Shown here: one piece after another, positions 19,213 through 26,580 of the stretch
How the letters are laid out: each line of letters opens with the position of its first letter
Position numbering within the stretch: position 1 is the first letter of the stretch
Origin: an uncultured Saccharospirillaceae bacterium
Lineage (GTDB): Bacteria > Pseudomonadota > Gammaproteobacteria > Pseudomonadales > Oceanobacteraceae
Direction of reading: 5' to 3'
Assembly: GCA_947503895.1 (NCBI GenBank)
Contig: CANNFT010000001.1
Span: forward strand, 62,001-126,000
DNA length: 64,000 bases
Made by a program: the position numbers and the translations under genes
The notes under the pieces: model-generated
Seen by the model: the letters and a program-made list of their open reading frames with translations, nothing else
Databases searched by the model: none
Told to the model about the DNA's origin: nothing

Positions 19213-20214
19213 CTAGGATGATGAAAGACGGTTCAAATTGCGTGACGCCCACCAGTCATTAGCCTGCTGAATGGCCTCGGCGGCAGTTTGGGCTTTAGCC
19301 ATGAGGCGTGCAACAAATGCTAAAGTGCCGATCACTGCACCGACGCTGTATTCGTCCGTGCTTTCGCCTTGCCATACGGCTTTTAACTGGTCTAGATCTA
19401 GTGCATCGGGTTTTACATGGCGTTTTGAAAACAAAGCAGGCCATTCCTCTTCTATTGCTTCACCTTCAAAGCAATGATGCATTTTAAAAATAGCATCTGG
19501 GTTGCACTCAATTTCACCCCCTTCGCCTTTTAGGATCGATAATCGGTGATAGCCTAATAAATCGGCGGAAGCTTGATGTGACGGGCCATAACCAGGATGA
19601 AACACCCCTTGGGCAACGTATGGAGCGTCCAGCGGATTGAGTAGTCTAGAGAAACTGTGTACGGGTGATCTCAAGCCAAATGTGTTGCGCAAATCGATGA
19701 TCGATTGAAGTTTGGGGCAAAGGGTGGACATAGGCATATACGCAAAATTTGTTGTGCTCAATTGTGCTTCCGCCATTGCCCAGTTTTCTGCTTCAGGAAC
19801 GCCTAGGTGCTTTAATGCTTGATCGGTGTAAAGTCTGTTAGCGGTGTGGCCATTAGCGCCATGCATAAAGGTTCGAATCCCCGAATCTGCTAGCGCAAAC
19901 GTCGCCAGTAAATACCACGGTAGGTGCCTGCGCTTTCCCGCGTAGCTGGACCAATCCAGGTCAATCTTTAAATGTGTTGGCAGGGTAGGCTGGATAAATT
20001 GACGTGCTGCTGCTGCAAAGCCCGCTAATTCTTCGCCACTTTCCTCCTTGACTCTCAATAGCATTAGGAAGGCACCGAGCTGCACATCTTCACATTCGCC
20101 ACGCAGTATCATTCCCATTGCCAGACACGCTTCTTCGTATGTCAATGAGCGTGAGCCACGACGTCCTTTTCCTAAGATTCGCACGTACATTGCAAAAGGG
20201 TGTTCTATTGACAT
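19213..20214 (-). CDS. TrpD2/YbiB family protein (anthranilate phosphoribosyltransferase-like)
   Basis: The 333-aa product has the glycosyltransferase family 3 architecture: an N-terminal helical domain (residues 1-75, LTYEEACLAMGMILRGE) and a large domain. It lacks the usual GTGGD PRPP loop of TrpD; the corresponding region reads DWSSYAGKRRHLPWYL. This is the TrpD2 pattern. E. coli YbiB is a nucleic-acid-binding TrpD2 protein without phosphoribosyltransferase activity. It lies 57 nt after tusE on the same strand, a neighbourhood also known in pseudomonads. Confidence 0.85.
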   Translation of the reverse strand: MSIEHPFAMYVRILGKGRRGSRSLTYEEACLAMGMILRGECEDVQLGAFLMLLRVKEESGEELAGFAAAARQFIQPTLPTHLKIDLDWSSYAGKRRHLPWYLLATFALADSGIRTFMHGANGHTANRLYTDQALKHLGVPEAENWAMAEAQLSTTNFAYMPMSTLCPKLQSIIDLRNTFGLRSPVHSFSRLLNPLDAPYVAQGVFHPGYGPSHQASADLLGYHRLSILKGEGGEIECNPDAIFKMHHCFEGEAIEEEWPALFSKRHVKPDALDLDQLKAVWQGESTDEYSVGAVIGTLAFVARLMAKAQTAAEAIQQANDWWASRNLNRLSSS

Positions 20215-20271
20215 GGAATTAAAATTCTCATCGTTAATTGAAAGATATGTTTATGACGGAGGTAAACCCGA

Positions 20272-20592
20272 CTAAAAGCAATTCGCGGGTTTAGGCAGTC
20301 CAGCAATTTTAGCTGCCAGCTTCGCCGGGCTTTCAGGAAAGAGTGACATGAGATAGATGCTGTTGCCTTTTTCCTCACCAAACGCCAATTTAACCGCTTT
20401 TACGAAAGGGCGGTTAGCTGGTGACACTTCATATTGCTTATAAAATTCACGCAACATAAATAGGATTTCAAAATGCGCGGGAGTGAGAGTCAATCCCTCC
20501 TGTTGTGCGATCGCGCAAGCGACTTCTTCGGACCAATCATCTAAGTTCTTCAGAAAACCGTGTTTATCTAGCTGGAGATTAGAAGTATTCAT
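20272..20592 (-). CDS. tusE: Sulfurtransferase TusE (DsrC family)
   Basis: A 106-aa DsrC-fold protein, close to E. coli TusE (109 aa). The C-terminal arm ends LPKPANCF, placing the reactive cysteine (C105) next to last. The second upstream cysteine of dissimilatory DsrC is absent, so this is the tRNA-thiolation form. It accepts persulfide from TusBCD and passes it to MnmA. I start it at ATG 20592 (MNTSNLQLDKHGFL), one nt after the tusB stop, rather than at the longer frame that overlaps tusB. Confidence 0.92.
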   Translation of the reverse strand: MNTSNLQLDKHGFLKNLDDWSEEVACAIAQQEGLTLTPAHFEILFMLREFYKQYEVSPANRPFVKAVKLAFGEEKGNSIYLMSLFPESPAKLAAKIAGLPKPANCF

Positions 20593-20593
20593 A

Positions 20594-20899
20594 TCAATAC
20601 CAGCTAATAACATGTTTGTGTTGCGCGCACTGCTCAACAAACTCGGCCATTGAAATGTTCAGTATTGGTGTGTGATTGAATGCCTCAAGCCCTCGTGCAT
20701 TCACATCGTCAATCAAGGCGTAGATTGAAGTGGGTTTAGCCTGAGCGGCTGGCGTCAGAATATCTTGTAGCAGAGGGTGTTGAATAGAGTATACACCGTC
20801 TTCCATTAACAAAATGCTATCTTCTGGCATGAGGGTCTTCAAGCAATTTGATAAAGCTTGATGTGTAAATGGGCTTCTTTGAATTAAGTGTAGCGTCAT
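20594..20899 (-). CDS. tusB: Sulfur relay protein TusB (DsrH)
   Basis: A 101-aa subunit of the TusBCD complex, with the family's N-terminal LHLIQRSPF and the EDGVYSI motif near residue 33. TusB has a structural role in the hexamer and lacks the transfer cysteine. It lies 3 nt after tusC and 1 nt before tusE, in a clear tusDCBE operon. Confidence 0.9.
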   Translation of the reverse strand: MTLHLIQRSPFTHQALSNCLKTLMPEDSILLMEDGVYSIQHPLLQDILTPAAQAKPTSIYALIDDVNARGLEAFNHTPILNISMAEFVEQCAQHKHVISWY

Positions 20900-20902
20900 G
20901 GT

Positions 20903-21262
20903 TTAAAATCCGATGACTGAGTCTTGGGTATTCATTATTTGATGAAATTCGTCTTTTTCAATGATTTCCACGCCCGGAATGAGGTCATTTAAACTCAGCT
21001 GCCGATCCTCTAGGTCGTCTGATAAGACGTATAGCGATTCAATATCATACATGGGCAAAACCTCTAGTGAGGCGCTGTGAGTTTTGGCGTAAATCGATTT
21101 ACCATTTTGTTGTTTTAAGAGCTGCCAAACTCCGTCGCCTAAAAATAGGATTGTAATATCCTGGTCGTACGCTGCGCTGGTTAAAATATAATCCAGACCG
21201 TCTCTCGCCAAACTACTGCCGTACGGTGCTTGTCTCATTAATACGAGAATTTTCTTTTTCAT
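20903..21262 (-). CDS. tusC: Sulfur relay protein TusC (DsrF)
   Basis: A 119-aa DsrE/F-fold protein with the TusC-typical MRQAPYGSSLARDGLDYILTSA start and the FLGDGVWQLL motif. It is the middle subunit of the TusBCD heterohexamer. The gene begins 2 nt after the tusD stop. Confidence 0.92.
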   Translation of the reverse strand: MKKKILVLMRQAPYGSSLARDGLDYILTSAAYDQDITILFLGDGVWQLLKQQNGKSIYAKTHSASLEVLPMYDIESLYVLSDDLEDRQLSLNDLIPGVEIIEKDEFHQIMNTQDSVIGF

Positions 21263-21264
21263 GA

Positions 21265-21654
21265 TTAGGCGAACGTAATTAGTCGATCTGATTGTAGTTG
21301 AGCGTCGAGTAGTTGACCCAAGCCAGACAGTTCAAATGGCGCATCTGTATTAAACGCAGCCTGATCATAGCGATCGGCTTCTTCTTTATTTAATACACCG
21401 CGTTTGAGAGCGGCTGCAATGCACACGACCAAATCAAGATCATGGTTTTCTGCTAGAGATTGCCATTCCTTATGCAGATTCAATTCGTCTTGTGCGGGCG
21501 TTTGCAGTTGAGAGGCATTTTGAACCCCATCTTGATAGAAAAAAATGCGATACAAGGTATGGCCGTTATCAATGCAGCTTTTAGCAAACCGTAAAGCGCT
21601 CTCGCTAGCTTGCCGGCTGTAGGGGCTTGATAACACCAGAAGGGAAAATTTCAT
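21265..21654 (-). CDS. tusD: Sulfurtransferase TusD (DsrE)
   Basis: A 129-aa subunit that receives persulfide from TusA. The active-site cysteine falls at C78 in LVVCIAAALKRGV, the same position number as in E. coli TusD. FFYQDGV near residue 38 is another family signature. It is the first gene of tusDCBE. A hairpin (21696-21719) separates it from the upstream BI-1 gene. Confidence 0.93.
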   Translation of the reverse strand: MKFSLLVLSSPYSRQASESALRFAKSCIDNGHTLYRIFFYQDGVQNASQLQTPAQDELNLHKEWQSLAENHDLDLVVCIAAALKRGVLNKEEADRYDQAAFNTDAPFELSGLGQLLDAQLQSDRLITFA

Positions 21655-21695
21655 AGTTAGGAAGAGGGCAATTAGCGGAGGTTAAGAGAAATAGC

Positions 21696-21719
21696 AAAGG
21701 AGGGCAGAAGCCCTCCTTT
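21696..21719 (-). terminator. Terminator between the BI-1 gene and tusD
   Basis: AAAGGAGGGC (21696-21705) and GCCCTCCTTT (21710-21719) form a 10-bp stem with a 4-nt loop, 8 nt past the BI-1 stop on the minus strand. The T-run on that strand is only TTT then GCTAT, so termination may be partial and let some transcripts continue into tusD. Confidence 0.65.
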
Positions 21720-21727
21720 AAAACGAA

Positions 21728-22411
21728 TTAATCGTTACTCGTTACGCCTAAAATGTGCAGTAGGCTTGTGAACAAGTTGTAGATGTTCAAATACAGGCTA
21801 ACGGTCGCCATAATGTAATTGGTCTCACCGCCGTTAATGATGCGGCTTGTATCAAACAAGATCAGGCCAGACATGATGAATACGATGGCACCTGAAATGG
21901 CTAATTGAAATCCAGGGATATGAATGCCGAAGCCCCAAGACGCCAGCGCGTAACCAATACTGGCAACAATGACGACCATTAGGCCTACGAATAGGAATCC
22001 GCCCATGAAAGAGAAGTCTTTCTTAGTCGTTAAGACGTAAGCAGACAGTGCAAAGAAGATTAATGCTGTGCCACCGAGTGCCTGCATGACTAAATCAGCA
22101 CCGTTTGGTAGGGCTAGGTAGCGATTAAGCATTGGCCCTAAGGCAGCGCCTAGTAGACCAGTGAAAAGGAAGACGACAGGCAGGCCCGCCGCAGTGTTAG
22201 CTGTTCTAGGCAGTACAAACCAAACGATAGCAAGTGCGGCAATTGACATGATCAATGCAGCGCCAGAGCCCAACCCAACAGCCATCGAAATGCCAGCTGT
22301 TACAGCACTGAACAATAGTGTCATGCCAAGCAGCATATAGGTATTACGCAAGACTTTATGAGTCTCTGCGCCTAACGCAGGGTTTCCAGCGTTATAAGAG
22401 CCTGTTTCCAT
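21728..22411 (-). CDS. Bax inhibitor-1 / YccA family membrane protein
   Basis: A 227-aa protein with seven predicted membrane helices, starting METGSYNAGNPALGAETHKVLRNTYMLLG. It has the BI-1 signatures near the C-terminus (SGLILFDTSRIINGGETNYIMATVSLYLNIYNLF). E. coli YccA interacts with and is degraded by FtsH; other family members are ion or Ca2+ leak channels. It lies just upstream of tusDCBE, as in pseudomonads. Confidence 0.9.
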   Translation of the reverse strand: METGSYNAGNPALGAETHKVLRNTYMLLGMTLLFSAVTAGISMAVGLGSGAALIMSIAALAIVWFVLPRTANTAAGLPVVFLFTGLLGAALGPMLNRYLALPNGADLVMQALGGTALIFFALSAYVLTTKKDFSFMGGFLFVGLMVVIVASIGYALASWGFGIHIPGFQLAISGAIVFIMSGLILFDTSRIINGGETNYIMATVSLYLNIYNLFTSLLHILGVTSND

Positions 22412-22597
22412 TTTTTACTCCTAGTACGATTCTAAGGTTTTATGATTAAAGCCTTTGTTATACGCGAATAATAGGGACAACAGTAGGAAATTCAAGCCCA
22501 AAGAGTGTAAGGAGATAAGTCTGGCCTAATTCTGCCACTGACAAACGTATAATGAGTATTAAAAGCGGTAATCATATGATTTTTTTGAAGTTTTCGG

Positions 22598-22625
22598 TTG
22601 ACTCACTGCTCTGAATCCGTATTAT
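22598..22625 (+). promoter_or_regulatory. Promoter of the first tRNA-Ser gene
   Basis: -35 TTGACT (22598-22603), 16-bp spacer, -10 TATTAT (22620-22625), followed by a GC-rich stretch (ACGCC) as expected of a stringently controlled stable-RNA promoter. The same architecture recurs before the second tRNA-Ser. Confidence 0.65.
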
Positions 22626-22642
22626 ACGCCTCGCAACACAGC

Positions 22643-22733
22643 GGAGGGGTGGCTGAGTGGCCGAAAGCACCGGTCTTGAAAACCGGCGAGGGTTAATAGC
22701 CCTCCGAGAGTTCGAATCTCTCCTCCTCCGCCA
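22643..22733 (+). tRNA. tRNA-Ser (anticodon TGA), copy 1
   Basis: A 91-nt class II tRNA including the encoded CCA. The acceptor stem is GGAGGGG with CTCCTCC (one G-U pair). The anticodon loop is CTTGAAA. The long variable arm has stem GAGGG/CCCTC, and the T arm is GAGAG-TTCGAAT-CTCTC. It decodes UCA and probably UCG. Confidence 0.95.
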
Positions 22734-23064
22734 TTTAAACTTTATCTATCATTGTTTAAATGAATCCATCCTAAGTTTTCTTTCTCTTATATCTATTCTA
22801 CCTTCCCTTAACACCAAAAATTATCCTTTCTAGTTCGCCTGTAAAGCCTATTGTTTAATTAATTGCTACTGTAATTGAGTTATTAGATTCATTTGTTCTG
22901 ATCAAGGCTTACCAAGCTGGCCTCAGTTAGGGCTTTGCGTTTTGAAGCGGGTCAGGGGATTTCTATTTGTTATCGCGGTACTTTTGCTATATTTTTATAT
23001 GGTGATGCTTGTATGAATGCGTATAAATTAAGTGATTTCAGGCCGAAATCAAAAGGATGCACGT
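22734..23064 (+). other. Noncoding stretch after tRNA-Ser copy 1
   Basis: About 330 nt, AT-rich, with no supported ORF and no clear terminator directly after the tRNA. AAAGGA just before the next gene is its ribosome site. I see no integrase fragment or attachment repeat. Confidence 0.5.
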
Positions 23065-23238
23065 ATGGGACTGTTCAAGATATTGCGAGACGCGTTAAAA
23101 TTTGAAGCTCATGATCACGTGACTGTTTCTGGAAATGGCGCTATCGGTACTGAAGCGAAGCACGTAATTCACGCTGAAGGTGCAAAAAAGACGGTCGAAG
23201 CCGTGCGTGCACTTAGAAAAATAAAAAATGGAATTTGA
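23065..23238 (+). CDS. Small hypothetical protein (57 aa)
   Basis: A short basic protein (MGLFKILRDALKFEAHDHV, then a Gly/Ala-rich GNGAIGTEAKHVIHAEGAKK). ATG 23065 has AAGGA 7 nt upstream; the longer frame from 23032 lacks one. I do not recognise it. It ends 6 nt before the next gene and is probably co-transcribed with it. Confidence 0.5.
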   Translation: MGLFKILRDALKFEAHDHVTVSGNGAIGTEAKHVIHAEGAKKTVEAVRALRKIKNGI

Positions 23239-23244
23239 TATCAC

Positions 23245-24030
23245 TTGAGCTTAGCTTTTTTACTTCTCTTACCTGTTCTTCTATCTGGTTATTTATTTTC
23301 CCAAAATTGTTGCTTAACACGCTTTCGAGTCGTAAGGCTTGAGGGTTATCACCTTTATTTTCGTTGTGCTTTATCCGGTTCGATATTTTTTCTATTGGCT
23401 ATGGCGTTGTTCTGGGTGATGGTTGCATATCTTCCTGAATCAATTTTATCCGTGGGGCATGATGTAAAGCGAAGCTTTGATCGAGTATTTTCAACATCCG
23501 GTAGTGCCGTTTTTGGCGCCACGGTGATTTCCCTTTTAAGTATTCTAATTGCGTATGTGTTATTGCACATCGTGAACCGCATCGTGCCAAAGGAGTATGC
23601 AGCTTTTTTGGCCATTCAATATGATGACCTAGAGTTGCTCATATATCGAGCCGTCACCCAGCTCAAAGCTGTTTCAATTACCGTCGAGAATGGGAAGGTT
23701 TATGTCGGCTGGATTCTATTTGGTTTTGAAGCGAACGATGAGCGAAAGTTTATTCGAATGTTGCCGATCATGAGCGGCTATCGCGATGAGGTGACTAAAA
23801 AAGTTTCATTTACGACCTTTTATGAGCCAATCATTGAGGCGATCACGCAGTCGACCGATTTAGAGGATTCGGATTTCGAAGTGATTTTACCGGTGTCGGA
23901 CTTGAAGTCGGCTAATCTATTTGATGCAGAAACTTACCTTAAATTTCAAGCAGCGTATTATGAGCAAGCGAAAGACTCAGGCCGCGATCAGAATTTTGTA
24001 CCAGATGAGACAAGCGAGTTTGCAAGCTGA
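23245..24030 (+). CDS. Hypothetical membrane protein
   Basis: A 261-aa protein starting at TTG, with three hydrophobic helices (about 2-20, 49-68, 94-117) and a soluble C-terminal half (about 125-261). That half is acidic near the end and contains no motif I recognise. It is paired with the 57-aa gene just upstream. The segment lies between two tRNA-Ser genes and is probably accessory DNA. Confidence 0.55.
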   Translation: MSLAFLLLLPVLLSGYLFSQNCCLTRFRVVRLEGYHLYFRCALSGSIFFLLAMALFWVMVAYLPESILSVGHDVKRSFDRVFSTSGSAVFGATVISLLSILIAYVLLHIVNRIVPKEYAAFLAIQYDDLELLIYRAVTQLKAVSITVENGKVYVGWILFGFEANDERKFIRMLPIMSGYRDEVTKKVSFTTFYEPIIEAITQSTDLEDSDFEVILPVSDLKSANLFDAETYLKFQAAYYEQAKDSGRDQNFVPDETSEFAS

Positions 24031-24080
24031 GTGTGACTCGCTTGTTATTTCAGCCAATCATTTATAAGCTGGTTTTTCTA

Positions 24081-24878
24081 TTAGTTGCGACCTTTCACTA
24101 AAGCTTGCATTGTGTCGACTAGTCTTTGCAAAATTCGGTAGACGACTGTCACCGAAAATCCACTCAGCATTGCGAGCGAAGGTTTGCCAAAATCTTTCAT
24201 TGCACCTTCTTGAAACAATGCTTCAGGCAATAACTCGACAATAATAATGCCGGCTATCATGCCAAGAATGATTCGAGACCAATAGCTTGAATCAAACCTA
24301 GGGTCATAGGTTGCATTGGCAATAAATGTATTCACTTGAAACAATGCTGAAAAAGACGACCCTAAGCCCGAGCAGCAAATAAGAAAAAGTTGATTGATCG
24401 CTAAGGTATCACCATGTGAACTTAGCAATCCAGCGTTCAAATTTTCAGTATTTACCAGTCCACTCATCGACACGCTCATAAGTCCCAGTAGAAATATAAT
24501 GGCGGTTACGGTGAGGCGGCGTACGAGTGGTACAGGCCCAAGCAATAAGGCGAACTTTCCTGAGTGTGCGTGGCGGTGCATAAGGGTGATTGCAACGGGT
24601 GTAGCGGGCGAGACGACGGCCACTAAGGTTTGATGTACGTCTGTGAGTTTTTCGCCTTGCACATCATTAGGATAGTCGTCGTGATGGGTTGAAATAGTTT
24701 GCAGCTTTTGAATGGTGGCGGGTTTTACATCGAGCCCATGGGACAAGGCATACCTTGCCATTGCATAGCATTCGTCTAGGAGTTGCTTGGTGAGGGCGGA
24801 AGAAGGCTGATCTCCCTGCATTGCTTGAAGATATTGGCTTGCTTCGGGCGCAGGTAGTTCATTGTGATGAGCCGTCAT
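24081..24878 (-). CDS. Hypothetical membrane protein, possible regulator or sensor
   Basis: A 265-aa protein. Residues 1-120 are soluble and His-rich. Residues about 125-260 hold three or four helices (VTAIIFLLGLMSVSMSGLV, LFLICCSGLGSSFSALFQV, IILGMIAGIIIVELLP, and a last weaker one). I do not recognise a family. It is convergent with the membrane protein gene at 23245, with 50 nt between the two stop codons. Confidence 0.5.
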   Translation of the reverse strand: MTAHHNELPAPEASQYLQAMQGDQPSSALTKQLLDECYAMARYALSHGLDVKPATIQKLQTISTHHDDYPNDVQGEKLTDVHQTLVAVVSPATPVAITLMHRHAHSGKFALLLGPVPLVRRLTVTAIIFLLGLMSVSMSGLVNTENLNAGLLSSHGDTLAINQLFLICCSGLGSSFSALFQVNTFIANATYDPRFDSSYWSRIILGMIAGIIIVELLPEALFQEGAMKDFGKPSLAMLSGFSVTVVYRILQRLVDTMQALVKGRN

Positions 24879-25187
24879 GTACGTTCCTCGCGTGAAACTG
24901 GATTTCCATATTGCGCTTACATGATGTGGTGAGAGGGTGCGCTTAAAGTGTAGTTCATTTTGGTAATATCGTGATGTTTAATGCTCAAAGAGCGCGGTTT
25001 TTGTGTATGAGTGCGTACCTTAGTCTTTAAAGTCGTTGCGCTCTGACCCCCAAGCTGGGCAGCAATGAGTGAGTGTCGAGCGATTAAGGTGTCGACTGAA
25101 ATTCAACCAAAATCCAATATATTTGTATTTATTTTGAGCCAATATTAGGAGTGTCTCATTTTCTTTTGCAAATTACGTCTGAAATTA
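24879..25187 (+). other. Noncoding stretch before tRNA-Ser copy 2
   Basis: About 310 nt with no supported ORF. The left end should hold the promoter of the minus-strand gene. The right end leads into the tRNA promoter at 25188. Confidence 0.45.
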
Positions 25188-25215
25188 TTGACTGTCACGT
25201 AATAATCCGTATTAT
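25188..25215 (+). promoter_or_regulatory. Promoter of the second tRNA-Ser gene
   Basis: -35 TTGACT (25188-25193), 16-bp spacer, -10 TATTAT (25210-25215), then GCGCC. Hexamers, spacing and the AATCCGTATTAT context match copy 1, so the duplication included the promoter. Confidence 0.65.
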
Positions 25216-25232
25216 GCGCCACGCAAGTCAGC

Positions 25233-25323
25233 GGAGGGGTGGCTGAGTGGCCGAAAGCACCGGTCTTGAAAACCGGCGTAGGCTAATACCCTACCGAGAG
25301 TTCGAATCTCTCCCCCTCCGCCA
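25233..25323 (+). tRNA. tRNA-Ser (anticodon TGA), copy 2
   Basis: 91 nt including CCA, with the same D, anticodon and T arms as copy 1. The variable arm differs by paired changes (GTAGG/CCTAC instead of GAGGG/CCCTC), and the acceptor stem is fully Watson-Crick (CCCCTCC). It therefore looks functional. Confidence 0.95.
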
Positions 25324-25502
25324 TTTGCTTTCATCTGATATCTGCCGTCATTTCAATTCCTGTCTTACCTCCAAATTGTTTAATTATCTCAAGCTAATTA
25401 ATGTATGTTTGATACCCGTATTGTCTCGTTTCATTTAAAAAAATAAAGCTCAGTGCGCAGTCGAATCTATATGTGTCAGTCAATTAAACTCATGCCTTAT
25501 GG

Positions 25503-25859
25503 TTGGATAAATTGACGCTAACTGCCAAGAAAAGTCGCCGCATCGAAATAGTTGGAACTAGATATCGGTATCAAATATCAACGACGCAGGTTGATGAAAA
25601 GTCGAACTTTCAATTAAATTTAACCGTTCAATGCGAAATGGGTGCGGGAAGCGTTCTTCAAGCTAAAGGTCTAGTTACACGGAATTTCTGGCTCGACTTT
25701 TCTGAAGTTAATTCTGGCTGGAGTAAGAGCGACTACCCAGTTATTTTACCGAAACATGTTGCGAGATTCGTGAAGCAGGCTCTTTCTAATGGCTGGAAAC
25801 CTTCTGTGAAGGGGAGACCATTTATATTGTGCGTTAACAATGAGTGGTTTCTTGAATGA
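25503..25859 (+). CDS. Hypothetical protein, possibly immunity-like
   Basis: A 118-aa soluble protein starting at TTG (25503, or TTG 25512). Its C-terminal part YPVILPKHVARFVKQALSNGWKPSVKGRPFIL resembles short orphan proteins that sit in bacterial islands and toxin/immunity loci. That resemblance is from memory of the pattern and is weak. It directly precedes the decayed metallopeptidase fragment and follows a tRNA, so transferred DNA is likely. Confidence 0.45.
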   Translation: MDKLTLTAKKSRRIEIVGTRYRYQISTTQVDEKSNFQLNLTVQCEMGAGSVLQAKGLVTRNFWLDFSEVNSGWSKSDYPVILPKHVARFVKQALSNGWKPSVKGRPFILCVNNEWFLE

Positions 25860-25869
25860 AGAAAAATAG

Positions 25870-26435
25870 CAAATAATCAATGGGATTGAGGTCTTGGTAC
25901 TAAGGCAGCCCAAAAGAAAGGAGGCGTTACTTAAGCCTGTATGGGGGCGATTCATATATTACGCAGATATTGGCAAATAATCGGGTTCAGGTGTTTATCT
26001 TGAAGTAGTAGAGAAAGCCGCATTAATCAAATGGGGGAATAAACTAACACCGTTTGAAAAGAAAGAACTTGAACTATTAGAATCTGATGGCCACCGAATA
26101 GAACGTGTCAAGCGGGGATATAATATCCATACCACATCAGAGGCAGTTAGAAATACCCAGTTGTTTCGAACATTACCTCATGAGGTGGGTCATGCCGTAG
26201 ATTATCTTACAAGCTCAATAAGATCTTCTGTCGAGGAGTCAACGGAATCTGAGTCAGATTATATAAGTGATGTTTTTAGGTCAAAGCCATTACTTGATAA
26301 AGAAGAGTTTGCAAATCGCTATGCACGTGAATTTTATGAATACCATCAAAAAGTGGTTTGTTACCCTTTGATAGAAAATTTGATGTGAAAGAGCTTGAGC
26401 GTACGGGGCTCAATCCAGAATGGATCAACTACTAA
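25870..26435 (+). pseudogene. Decayed HExxH metallopeptidase-like gene
   Basis: One reading frame runs from 25870 (after a TAG) with a single in-frame TAA at 25978-25980, flanked by coherent protein on both sides (FIYYADIGK / SGSGVYLEVVEK). It continues through LPHEVGHAVDYL (zinc motif HEVGH) and EEFANRYAREFYEYHQK. At the A-run near 26347-26352, the natural C-terminus continues in another frame as SGLLPFDRKFDVKELERTG and ends at TAA 26433-26435. The pattern fits a CAA-to-TAA nonsense change plus loss of one A. No convincing start codon is seen, so the 5' end may also be missing. Confidence 0.6.
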
Positions 26436-26550
26436 AGCGAAAAGTCAACCAGTCAAAGTATGTGCTTGAGTAACTGTCGGGTATTCTGTGGGCAGTAAAA
26501 ATACCTCAGTTTCATGTCTGTGGGTGTTTCATGCATAGAGGCTTAAAAAA

Positions 26551-26579
26551 AGCGCGCAAGAAAACTTGCGCGCTTTTTT
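26551..26579. terminator. Bidirectional rho-independent terminator
   Basis: AGCGCGCAAG (26551-26560) and CTTGCGCGCT (26565-26574) form a 10-bp stem with an AAAA loop. Seven A precede it and six T follow it, so it can work on both strands. It ends the minus-strand secreted protease gene, whose stop begins at 26581. Confidence 0.88.
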
Positions 26580-26580
26580 G

